Source: an uncultured Alistipes sp. (lineage in GTDB: Bacteria; Bacteroidota; Bacteroidia; Bacteroidales; Rikenellaceae). Taken from it: a stretch of DNA of 64,000 nt. The stretch's first letter is position 1, and every line of letters starts with the position of its first letter. Positions 35,477 through 42,802 of this stretch are shown in pieces. The stretch lies in the NCBI GenBank assembly GCA_947573795.1, contig CANPHE010000007.1, positions 1-64,000 of the forward strand. Direction: 5' to 3'. The notes under the pieces are model-generated. The model ran no database searches. It worked only from the letters and a program-made list of their open reading frames with translations, and was not told the origin of the DNA. The position numbers were made by a program, and so were the translations under genes.

Positions 35477-36628
35477 TTACTGATTCAAAAATGCTGCGGC
35501 CAGGGCGCGTGCTTCGGCATCCGCCTCGGCATAGTCCGCCAGGGTGGGGCGCTCGACGAAAGCGGCATGGGCGAGCGCATGTTCGATCGTGCGCACGATG
35601 TCGAGCCAGGCGCAGCGCCCGCCGAGGAATGCCGCCACGGCCACCTCGTTCGCTCCGTTCATCGTGCAGGCTGCCGTGCCGCCGCGCCGCAGGCAGTCGT
35701 AGGCGATGTCGAGCGCCGGGTATTTCGCCCGGTCCACCGCCGCGAAGGTCAGTTGCGGGTGGGCGAGGAAGTCGAAACGCTCGCACGGACGGTGTGCCCG
35801 GTCGGGGTAGAGCAGCGCGAAGCTGATGGGCATGCGCATGTCCGGCGTTCCTAACTGCGCCTTGATCGCGCCGTCCTCGAATTCGACCATCGAGTGGACG
35901 ATCGACTGCGGATGCAGCACGACGTCGATCCGTTCGGGCGGGGTGCCGAACAACCAGTGGGCCTCGATTACCTCGAAACCCTTGTTGACGAGTGTCGAGG
36001 AGTCGATCGTGATCTTGGCGCCCATCTGCCACTGGGGGTGGCGCAGCGCTTGTGCGGCCGTGACGTCGGCGAGCGCCTCGCGCGGCAGGTCGCGGAATGC
36101 TCCGCCGCTGCACGTGACGATCAGCCGTCTTACGGGAGCCCGTTCGCCCACCAGACATTGGAATATGGCCGAGTGCTCCGAGTCGATCGGCAGCACCGGG
36201 GCTTTGCGTTCGCGGGCCAGCGGCATGACGTAGGCGCCGCCCACCACGAGCGACTCCTTGTTGGCCAGGGCGAGTTTCTTGCGCGCCTCGATGGCAGCGA
36301 CGGTGGGGGCCAGTCCGGCGTAGCCCACCAGGGCGTTGACCACTGTGTCGACGTTGCCCGCGGCAGCTACCTGCGCCACGGCGTCGGCTCCGGCGAATAC
36401 CTTGACGTCGGTGTCGGCCAATGCGTCGCGCAGCGGGGCGTAGCACCCTTCGTCGGCGATGACCGCCGTGTCGGCGTCGAATTCCCGGGCCTGGGCGGCG
36501 AGCCGCTGCCAATTGCTGTGGGCCGTGAGGGCCCGGACCTCGAAACGGTCGGGGTTCTCGCGCGCGATATCGAGCGTCTGCACGCCGATCGAGCCGGTCG
36601 ATCCCAATATGGCGAGTCGTTGTTTCAT
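35477..36628 (-). CDS. dxr: 1-deoxy-D-xylulose 5-phosphate reductoisomerase
   Basis: 383 aa. NADPH motif ILGSTGSIGVQTLDI; active-site motifs ALANKESLVVGG, PIDSEHSAIFQ, SGGAFRD and the metal site NGANEVAVAAFL. Second step of the MEP pathway. It lies 7 nt after the LytM-like gene, 10 nt before rseP. Confidence 0.97.
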   Translation of the reverse strand: MKQRLAILGSTGSIGVQTLDIARENPDRFEVRALTAHSNWQRLAAQAREFDADTAVIADEGCYAPLRDALADTDVKVFAGADAVAQVAAAGNVDTVVNALVGYAGLAPTVAAIEARKKLALANKESLVVGGAYVMPLARERKAPVLPIDSEHSAIFQCLVGERAPVRRLIVTCSGGAFRDLPREALADVTAAQALRHPQWQMGAKITIDSSTLVNKGFEVIEAHWLFGTPPERIDVVLHPQSIVHSMVEFEDGAIKAQLGTPDMRMPISFALLYPDRAHRPCERFDFLAHPQLTFAAVDRAKYPALDIAYDCLRRGGTAACTMNGANEVAVAAFLGGRCAWLDIVRTIEHALAHAAFVERPTLADYAEADAEARALAAAFLNQ

Positions 36629-36635
36629 GCGTGTG

Positions 36636-37508
36636 TCAGAATACGATGTAACCTTCCGGATCGACGGGTTTGCCGTTGTTCCAGAGTTCGAATTCGAAGA
36701 GCGGCATCTCGCCGCTGTCGGTATTGTCGGCGTTGTAGCCGATCAGCGTACCCGAACGGATGGTCTGTCCGGGCGTTACGAGCGACTGCGAGAGGTGTTT
36801 GTATACCGAGAGCAGGTTGCCCGCGTGTTGCAGCACGATCATGTAGCCCGTTTCGGGGGTCCAAAGGCTCATCACGGCCGTGCCGTCGTCGATGGCCGTC
36901 ACGCGGTCGTTCGCCGCCGCTGCGATCCGTACGCCGAAGCGCCCTTCGCCGATGTCGAAACGGTCGGTGATGATCCCCTCGATCGGTGTCACGAGTTCGA
37001 TCGCCTCGCGCACCTGGCGGCGCGAAGCCCCCTCGCGGCCCGACAGTGCATAGGGCCCGTCGCCCTCCATCTGGGCGCGCAGCAGCGAATCTTCGCGCGA
37101 GGGTACGACGAGGACTTTGCCCGTGCGCGTGCTGTCCGAATTGGAGAGGGTCCGCACGACGGGGGTCTTGCCCTCCAGGATCAGGGCGATATTCTCGTTG
37201 TAGGTCATCATGTCGTTCATCATGCGCTCCATCGAATCGAGCCGGATGATGTTCTGTACGAGGTTTTCGCGCGAACGGTCCGCCTCGGTGCGGTAGCCCG
37301 GCAGGAACTCCATGACGGGGGTATAGGCCATCAGCGAAAGCACGAGGATGAACAACAGCAGCACGAATGCCACGAGTCCCGCGAAGATGCTCGCGGGCGA
37401 GAGGTGGATGTGCCACTCTTCGCTGTTGTCCGTAGCGTTGAGCATGTTGAAGCGGCGCTTGCGGAATAGGTTGCGCCACAAAGACTGTATTTTCACGAAC
37501 GGATTCAT
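36636..37508 (-). CDS. M23/LytM-like membrane protein, zinc ligands lost
   Basis: 290 aa. One N-terminal transmembrane helix (IFAGLVAFVLLLFILVLSLM), a coiled region with a Met-rich patch, and a C-terminal LytM domain. Where active LytM proteins have HxGxD and HLHFE, this one has RFGVRIAAA and PLFEFELW, so the metal ligands are replaced. It is therefore probably a non-catalytic LytM regulator, in the manner of EnvC or NlpD, acting on cell-wall hydrolases. First gene of the nine-gene operon; start at ATG 37508 (MNPFVKIQSLW). Confidence 0.88.
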   Translation of the reverse strand: MNPFVKIQSLWRNLFRKRRFNMLNATDNSEEWHIHLSPASIFAGLVAFVLLLFILVLSLMAYTPVMEFLPGYRTEADRSRENLVQNIIRLDSMERMMNDMMTYNENIALILEGKTPVVRTLSNSDSTRTGKVLVVPSREDSLLRAQMEGDGPYALSGREGASRRQVREAIELVTPIEGIITDRFDIGEGRFGVRIAAAANDRVTAIDDGTAVMSLWTPETGYMIVLQHAGNLLSVYKHLSQSLVTPGQTIRSGTLIGYNADNTDSGEMPLFEFELWNNGKPVDPEGYIVF

Positions 37509-37555
37509 CGGTTTTCGTCGTTTCGTTTCGGGCGCCGCGGCGCTCTTTAATCCGT

Positions 37556-37586
37556 CAAAGATACACAATCGGGCAATCATATCCAA
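37556..37586 (-). promoter_or_regulatory. Promoter of the nine-gene envelope operon
   Basis: Minus strand TTG, 20 nt, TATCTTTG at 37556-37563, about 44 nt before the LytM-like gene. It is the only clear consensus site before the whole run down to thioredoxin. Confidence 0.8.
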
Positions 37587-37656
37587 CTTTATGCCGATAT
37601 TCCTGCGGATATTGGCTCGTGCGACCCGCTTTCGGATGCGGCCGGGTCTTTGCCGT

Positions 37657-37687
37657 TTGCTTTTGTAAAAGCTTATTCCTATTTTTG
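37657..37687 (+). promoter_or_regulatory. Promoter of the outer-membrane protein gene
   Basis: TTG, 20 nt, TATTTTTG at 37680-37687, 24 nt from the predicted start to the ATG at 37715. Confidence 0.8.
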
Positions 37688-37714
37688 CCGGACCTAACCC
37701 CGAATACCTCGCGA

Positions 37715-38434
37715 ATGAAAAAAACGTTGCTCCTTTCGTTCTTCGTACTTCTGCTGCAACCCGTTATCTCGCAGACGCTCGTCTGGGAGGATTTGCGCGA
37801 AACGGCCCTGCCCCGGCCGAAGACTTTCGACCACGAACTGGGCATCCGCTACGGTGCCCAAATCTCTCTGGGCAGTACGGACGGGCCCGATTTGCAGGCA
37901 TTCTGCATCGACTATGCCTGGTACGGGCCCTCGAATATCGGCGTACGTACGGGTTTCAATACGTTCCTCGACGCGGATATCGAGAACTACTACTCCGTGC
38001 CCGTGCAGTTCACGTGGCGGACGAAAAGCTACCGCGCGAAAGAATTCCGGTCGAGCGACCGCAGCCATTACTACAACCACCGATATTACCGCGACGAAGA
38101 ATATACGCCTCGCAGTTTTTTCTGGGACTTGATCTGTTCGATCCTCCCCTCGGCCTTGGAGGCGCACGCCGGATTCACGCCCGGTATGATGGGTGGTCCG
38201 CGTACCCTGCCGGAGGGCTACGATCCGGAATGGGGATGGCAACCCTATGTCGTCCGCCATCGTTTCGCCTGCACGTTCGACGCGGGATTCCGGCTCATCA
38301 TCCCCATTTGGCGCTTCAACCTTTTCGGAGACTTCACCTACCACTGTTATCTGACCGATAATTTCCGGGTCGGGGACTACCGCCCGAAACGTTCTTTCGT
38401 CGGACTGAGCGGAGGAATCTCGTTCCGCTTCTGA
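37715..38434 (+). CDS. Hypothetical outer-membrane beta-barrel protein
   Basis: 239 aa. Signal peptide (LLLSFFVLLLQPVISQ), then alternating amphipathic strands and a terminal strand ending SGGISFRF, an outer-membrane C-terminal signature (terminal Phe). Glycine- and aromatic-rich; no family recognised. The promoter fixes the start at ATG 37715 rather than the track's 37619. Monocistronic and convergent with the DUF4294 gene. Confidence 0.8.
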   Translation: MKKTLLLSFFVLLLQPVISQTLVWEDLRETALPRPKTFDHELGIRYGAQISLGSTDGPDLQAFCIDYAWYGPSNIGVRTGFNTFLDADIENYYSVPVQFTWRTKSYRAKEFRSSDRSHYYNHRYYRDEEYTPRSFFWDLICSILPSALEAHAGFTPGMMGGPRTLPEGYDPEWGWQPYVVRHRFACTFDAGFRLIIPIWRFNLFGDFTYHCYLTDNFRVGDYRPKRSFVGLSGGISFRF

Positions 38435-38487
38435 CCGACGGCCCCTCTGGGACGGCGATATTCGGCGACGCCCGAATGCGGAGGGCG

Positions 38488-39078
38488 TCAAAGCAGCCCG
38501 GCTTCGTAGTAGACGACGATCTGTTCGATGATGCGATCCTCGCCGTCGCGGTCGTATTCCGATTTGAGATTCTGCCCGAAGACCCGCGAGACGCCCTGCC
38601 AGAATCCGGCGACGAAACCTCCGCGGAACTCCTTGAGCACTTCATAGGCCGTGTATTCGGTTTCGCGGTCGATGAGTTTGAGCAATACCTTGCCCTGCGT
38701 GCGGGTCATATGCTTCAGAATGGGGGTATACTCCTCCTTGATCTGGTCGTAGATACCTTTGATATATTCTTTCTGCGCCTTTTTGGTCGGCAGGCGGCAC
38801 AATTCGTCCTCCATATCCTGCATCTTGGCCTTCGCGATCTTGGCGATGGGGTAGACCTTCTTCACCGCATCGACCAACCGGCGGTAACGCCGCAGGTCGA
38901 CCGGACGGCTGAATACGTAGACCGGAAGAATGTGGACCAGCGGGATGGAATCGCCGCGCTCCACGGTCCACTCCTGGTGCCAGAAACCGCGCCCGCGCTG
39001 TGCCTGCGCCTCGAAAACCGAGACGAGGATTGCCGCGATGAGTACGGACGTCCGGAGGATGAATCGTAAACGGATCAT
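38488..39078 (-). CDS. DUF4294 family secreted protein
   Basis: 196 aa. Signal peptide (LIAAILVSVFEAQAQ) and a mainly helical, charged domain: HILPVYVFSRPVDLRRYRRL, PIAKIAKAKMQDME and TRTQGKVLLKLIDRET, the DUF4294 signature common in Bacteroidetes. Function unknown. The family A promoter box ends 4 nt before the ATG at 39078, so the mRNA is predicted to be leaderless; the track's 39084 start is a TTG within that promoter. Confidence 0.88.
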   Translation of the reverse strand: MIRLRFILRTSVLIAAILVSVFEAQAQRGRGFWHQEWTVERGDSIPLVHILPVYVFSRPVDLRRYRRLVDAVKKVYPIAKIAKAKMQDMEDELCRLPTKKAQKEYIKGIYDQIKEEYTPILKHMTRTQGKVLLKLIDRETEYTAYEVLKEFRGGFVAGFWQGVSRVFGQNLKSEYDRDGEDRIIEQIVVYYEAGLL

Positions 39079-39081
39079 GCA

Positions 39082-39136
39082 CAAAGATACGAATAAGCGA
39101 GAGCAATGGCAAATTTATTTGGCAATTGCCGAGCGT
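39082..39136 (-). repeat. Family A promoter repeat upstream of the DUF4294 gene
   Basis: Minus strand TTTG, exactly 20 nt, TATCTTTG in the same GCTTATTCGTATCTTTG context as the other copies. The outer part GCTCGGCAATTGCC is shared with 39929. Confidence 0.85.
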
Positions 39137-39251
39137 TAACCGAACGCGAGCCGCGCATCGGCATCCGGATAACGACGATTTTTAGGCGTCCGCCCCCATG
39201 AAAGGAACGGAATTTGCCGGCTCGGGATATCGAAACATAAATCCGCTTGCC

Positions 39252-39659
39252 ATGATCGAGAACGTAACTGTGTCGATGAACCGCGACTCGCGATTCCGAC
39301 CCGAATGCACGCAGAAGTGCGACGAAATGAATCCTCATGAACTGCTGCTCTACGCCGCAGCCGAATGCACCGCTTACACACTGCTCGCGATGCTCGAAAG
39401 CCTGCACATCGAGCCACAACGCATCGAAATCGGTTATTCGGGCGATATCGGTGATGAAAAAAAGACACCGCGGGGTATTTTCCGTTCGTTCCACGTCGTC
39501 TACAACATCGCGTGCGATACCGAGGCCGACCAAACTCGGATAAGCCGGGCCGTCCGGCTCACGCACGAAAAATACGGTCCCATGACGCAGATGCTGCGCC
39601 GCATCGCCCCTGTATCGCAAGAGATCGCCATCGTCACCACTCAGCCCGAAAAAGCTTAG
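39252..39659 (+). CDS. OsmC-family protein
   Basis: 135 aa from ATG 39252, or 153 aa from 39198. OsmC/Ohr fold with NPHELLLYAAAECTAYTLL, which carries the first active Cys. The second Cys expected in the KYCP-type motif is Gly here (KYGPMTQML), so classical Cys-pair peroxidase chemistry is doubtful. A possible TTTG-N21-TAAATCCG promoter at 39213-39245 supports the shorter start with almost no leader. Confidence 0.85.
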   Translation: MIENVTVSMNRDSRFRPECTQKCDEMNPHELLLYAAAECTAYTLLAMLESLHIEPQRIEIGYSGDIGDEKKTPRGIFRSFHVVYNIACDTEADQTRISRAVRLTHEKYGPMTQMLRRIAPVSQEIAIVTTQPEKA

Positions 39660-39682
39660 AGCGACCGAACCCCAATTTCCAG

Positions 39683-39721
39683 AAAAAGAGTCCCGATGAC
39701 GGAAAATCCGCCTCGGGACTC
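39683..39721 (-). terminator. Minus-strand terminator without an upstream minus-strand gene
   Basis: GAGTCCCGA and TCGGGACTC enclose a small inner hairpin; the T-tract (TTTTTC) is on the minus-strand side. It would end a leftward transcript arising in 39.7-40.1 kb, where no minus-strand gene is seen. Confidence 0.55.
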
Positions 39722-39761
39722 TCCGTTATGCCTCCGAAACTCGTAAGAAACGCCCTATTTC

Positions 39762-39880
39762 TTGGTGTTTCCGGGAGAAATACATACATTTGTGTAGTTA
39801 ATAAAGCCCATTGCCGGAAAAAAGATTCGTTTTCAAGCGCCTCTTGAAAATATCTTTTTTCGGCAATGCTTATTTTTCGG
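39762..39880 (+). ncRNA. Candidate small RNA: promoter followed directly by a 24-bp hairpin
   Basis: TTG, exactly 20 nt, TACATTTG (39762-39792) predicts a start near 39796. Fourteen nt later begins a long hairpin: ATTGCCG, AAAAAAGAT and TTTTCAAG pair with CTTGAAAA, ATCTTTTTT and CGGCAAT around a 5-nt loop, with one bulged G, followed by TTATTTTTC. The transcript of about 80 nt would be almost only hairpin. It could instead be a fortuitous promoter before a terminator. Confidence 0.4.
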
Positions 39881-39928
39881 GTTTTCCGAAGCCGCGACTC
39901 GTGAATTCCCTCGTGTAAGGATACTCCC

Positions 39929-40057
39929 GCTCGGCAATTGCCAAATAAATTTGCCATTGCACTCGCTTATTCGTATCTTTGGCTTCACCGAAGATACTGC
40001 GCCTCGGAAAAAATGCAAGCAAGCTTGCTTTTTTCTCTCGGCTTATTCGTATCTTTG
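39929..40057 (+). repeat. Two tandem family A promoter repeats upstream of sua5
   Basis: The first unit has TTTG-N20-TATCTTTG at 39950-39981, the second TTG-N22-TATCTTTG at 40025-40057, both within GCTTATTCGTATCTTTG. CCGAAGATACTGCG at the joint matches the outer end of the ispF copy. The second box ends 7 nt before the sua5 ATG. Confidence 0.85.
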
Positions 40058-40063
40058 TCCATT

Positions 40064-40663
40064 ATGCTGACGAAAATCCATGCTCGGAATCCTTCGGAAA
40101 AGGAGTTGCGACGTACCGTCGAGACGCTCGAACGGGACGGGGTAATCATTTACCCCACCGACAGCGTATATGCCTTCGGGTGCTCGATCCGCTCGGCGAA
40201 AGGCGCCGAGCAGTTGCAGCGCCTACGGGGCAAACGCGACAGCGAACCGGCGATCGTATTCGCCGACCTGGCGCAGGTGGCCGAATACTGTCGGGTCGAC
40301 AACGCCGCATTCCGGATTCTGCGGCGCAACCTGCCGGGGCCTTTCACCTTCATCCTGCCCGCCTCGTCGCGCATTCCGGCCCGAGTGATCGGCAAGCGCA
40401 AGACGATCGGCGCGCGGATTCCGGCCCATCCCGTAGCCCGGGCGATCGTCGAGATGCTCGGCGCACCGATGATTACCGCCTCGGTATACGACGACGAGAC
40501 GACGGAATACACCACCGATCCCGAGCTGATCCACGAACGCTACGGACGCACGGTCGAACTGGTGATCGACGGCGGCATCGGGGAGACCGCCCCGACGACG
40601 GTAGTCGACCTCTCGCAGGGCGAACCGACGATTCTGCGCGAAGGCAAGGGCACGCTCGACTGA
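40064..40663 (+). CDS. L-threonylcarbamoyladenylate synthase (Sua5/YciO/YrdC family)
   Basis: 199 aa. YrdC fold: IIYPTDSVYAFGCSI, KRDSEPAIVFADL, LPGPFTFILPAS and TIGARIPAHPVARAI. Members make the threonylcarbamoyl-AMP used for t6A37 in tRNA, though the YciO branch may differ in function. Start at ATG 40064 after the repeat promoter, predicting a leader of about 3 nt; the longer track start lies inside the repeats. Followed at 46 nt by the DUF4199 gene. Confidence 0.9.
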   Translation: MLTKIHARNPSEKELRRTVETLERDGVIIYPTDSVYAFGCSIRSAKGAEQLQRLRGKRDSEPAIVFADLAQVAEYCRVDNAAFRILRRNLPGPFTFILPASSRIPARVIGKRKTIGARIPAHPVARAIVEMLGAPMITASVYDDETTEYTTDPELIHERYGRTVELVIDGGIGETAPTTVVDLSQGEPTILREGKGTLD

Positions 40664-40709
40664 CAATATAGGACCTAACGAAAAAGATCATATAACAATA
40701 CACAAAATC

Positions 40710-41291
40710 ATGGAAAAGAATAAATTTTGGGACGAGACCGCACGCTATGGCGCCATACTGGGCGGCATCCTGGCCCTTTCGTTCATCCTGGAAACCTCGA
40801 TGTCGCTCTCGGGACGCATGTCCCTCTATACGTTGCTGGGACTCGAATGGATCGTGGTCGTCGTGCTGCACTACTACCTGCTGCACCGCTTCACCCGACA
40901 GTACTCCACGCGCTACTCCGCCGAGGAGGGATTTTCGTTCGGACAGGGCTATGCCTATCTGATGGCCGTTTCGGGTTTCGCCGGGGCGATCGTCGGCGTC
41001 GTGCAGGCCGTCTATCTCCACCTCGTCATGGGTTACGAGAACTACACCGAGCGTATGTCCGCCGCCATTACGGAGCTTCTCGCCAGCGGCGGCGAAGTTC
41101 CGGCCCAGATGGAAGGAATGATCGAGCAATTGATCGACCAGATGCAGTCGGCCGCGACGCCTTCGGTGCTCTCGACCGTATGGGGCGGCATCTTCACCAG
41201 CCTGCTTTTCGGCGCATTCTTCGGTCTGATTATCGCAGGTGTGCTGTCGCGCGCTCCGCGTCCGTTCGACACGTCCGACAACCTCGAATAG
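40710..41291 (+). CDS. DUF4199 family membrane protein
   Basis: 193 aa with four transmembrane spans (ARYGAILGGILALSFILE, LLGLEWIVVVVLHYYLL, YLMAVSGFAGAIVGVVQAVY, GGIFTSLLFGAFFGLIIAGV), the DUF4199 pattern. Bacteroidales commonly place it just before the GT2 gene found here, as in this window. Function unknown. One nt separates its stop from the GT2 start. Confidence 0.9.
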   Translation: MEKNKFWDETARYGAILGGILALSFILETSMSLSGRMSLYTLLGLEWIVVVVLHYYLLHRFTRQYSTRYSAEEGFSFGQGYAYLMAVSGFAGAIVGVVQAVYLHLVMGYENYTERMSAAITELLASGGEVPAQMEGMIEQLIDQMQSAATPSVLSTVWGGIFTSLLFGAFFGLIIAGVLSRAPRPFDTSDNLE

Positions 41292-41292
41292 C

Positions 41293-42252
41293 ATGGAAAA
41301 CAAACCCGATATTTCGGTCGTCGTACCGCTCTACAACGAAGCCGAATCGCTGCCCGAACTCCTTGCGTGGATCGACCGCGTAGCCCGCGCGAACGACCTG
41401 AGCTACGAAACGATCCTCGTGGACGACGGTTCGTCGGACGATTCGTGGGCCGTCGTCGAGCAGCTCAAGGGGCGATATCCCGCCGTACGGGGTATTTCGT
41501 TTCGGCGCAACTACGGCAAATCGGCCGCCCTTTACTGCGGTTTCGCAGCCGCCGAAGGCGAGGTCGTTATTACGATGGACGCCGACCTGCAAGACTCGCC
41601 CGACGAGATTCCCGCCCTGCGACGCATGATCGTCGAGGAGGGTTACGATCTGGTGTCGGGCTGGAAAAAACGCCGCCACGACCCTGCGGGCAAGCGCTGG
41701 CCGAGCAAGTTTTTCAACTGGACGGCCCGCCGCGCCTCGGGCATCAAACTCCACGACTTCAATTGCGGGCTGAAGGCTTACCGCCGCAAGGTCGTGAAGT
41801 CGATCGAGGTCTACGGCGAGATGCACCGCTTCATTCCGATTCTGGCGCGTCAGGCCGGATTCCGCCGCATCGGCGAGAAAGTCGTGGAGCACCGCGCCCG
41901 GAAATACGGCTACTCGAAATTCGGACTCGAACGCATGGTGAAGGGCTATCTGGACCTTATCAGCGTGCTGTTCATGTCCCACTTCGGTCGTTCGCCGATG
42001 TACCTTTTCGGCAGCCTCGGCACGCTGATGTTCCTCCTCGGCGGAGGCACGACGCTGTGGGTCATCGCCGAGAAGCTGTGGAAACAGGCGCACGGACTTC
42101 CCCTGCGCGCCGTGACGGAACAACCGCTTTTCTACCTCGCGATGCTGGCCGTCGTGCTGGGCGTACAACTTTTTCTGGCGGGATTCTTGGGCGAAATGAT
42201 CAACCGCAACTCCCCGGACCGCAACCGTTATCTGATCGACAAAACCCTGTAA
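41293..42252 (+). CDS. Family 2 glycosyltransferase, DPM1/GtrB-like
   Basis: 319 aa. Catalytic domain with SVVVPLYNEAESLPELL, LVDDGSSDDSW and the DxD motif TMDADLQDSP, followed by two C-terminal membrane helices (GSLGTLMFLLGGGTTLWVI and LAMLAVVLGVQLFLAGFL). This is the polyprenyl-phosphate glycosyltransferase layout that transfers a sugar to a lipid carrier for envelope glycans. Start at ATG 41293; the DUF4293 gene starts 1 nt after the stop. Confidence 0.92.
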   Translation: MENKPDISVVVPLYNEAESLPELLAWIDRVARANDLSYETILVDDGSSDDSWAVVEQLKGRYPAVRGISFRRNYGKSAALYCGFAAAEGEVVITMDADLQDSPDEIPALRRMIVEEGYDLVSGWKKRRHDPAGKRWPSKFFNWTARRASGIKLHDFNCGLKAYRRKVVKSIEVYGEMHRFIPILARQAGFRRIGEKVVEHRARKYGYSKFGLERMVKGYLDLISVLFMSHFGRSPMYLFGSLGTLMFLLGGGTTLWVIAEKLWKQAHGLPLRAVTEQPLFYLAMLAVVLGVQLFLAGFLGEMINRNSPDRNRYLIDKTL

Positions 42253-42253
42253 T

Positions 42254-42730
42254 ATGATACAACGCATTCAGAGCATCTATCTGCTCGTCATCACGGCACT
42301 GACCGCCACGGCCTCGTGCCTGCCCCTGGCCTGGATGGCCGACTACAACGACCGGCTCGAACTCTGCGCCTTCGCACTGCGCGACAGCAGCGGAGCGACC
42401 GTGCAGTCGACCGTTTATCTGGGTATTCTGCTCGTCCTGGCGAGCCTGCTGCCCCTGGTCACGATCTTCCTCTACAAGCGCCGCATGCTTCAAATCCGGC
42501 TCTGCGCCGTGGAGATGGTCTTGCTGCTCGGAGCATCGTTGATGGAAGGCATCTACTACTACCTCAGCCGCCGTGCCTTCTTCGGCCTGGAACACCCCGA
42601 AGGCTACGTGCAGTCGGGCATCCAGCCGGTGATTTTCCTGCCCTTGGTAGGTCTGATTTTCGCCTACCTCGCAATCCGGGCGATTTTCCGCGACGAACTG
42701 CTCGTGCGCGGCGTCGACCGCATCCGGTAA
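42254..42730 (+). CDS. DUF4293 family membrane protein
   Basis: 158 aa, four transmembrane helices, beginning MIQRIQSIYLLVITALTATA and containing FLYKRRMLQIRLCAVEMVLLL, the DUF4293 hallmark in Bacteroidetes. No known function. Last gene of the sua5-DUF4199-GT2-DUF4293 run, which ends at a bidirectional terminator 22 nt downstream. Confidence 0.92.
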   Translation: MIQRIQSIYLLVITALTATASCLPLAWMADYNDRLELCAFALRDSSGATVQSTVYLGILLVLASLLPLVTIFLYKRRMLQIRLCAVEMVLLLGASLMEGIYYYLSRRAFFGLEHPEGYVQSGIQPVIFLPLVGLIFAYLAIRAIFRDELLVRGVDRIR

Positions 42731-42751
42731 TCAAGGATTGCAGACAAACGG

Positions 42752-42786
42752 AAAACGGTCTTCGGAGATTCCGAAGACCGTTTTTC
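42752..42786. terminator. Bidirectional terminator
   Basis: AAAACGGTCTTCGG, 5-nt loop, CCGAAGACCGTTTTT, between convergent DUF4293 and barrel genes. Confidence 0.92.
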
Positions 42787-42802
42787 ATTGCAAGCACCTT
42801 CC

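Noticed and set aside
39634-39957. 107-aa minus-strand ORF covering the hairpin and repeat region
   Set aside because: Its N-terminus is translated repeat sequence shared with other intergenic copies, and no promoter on the minus strand was found.
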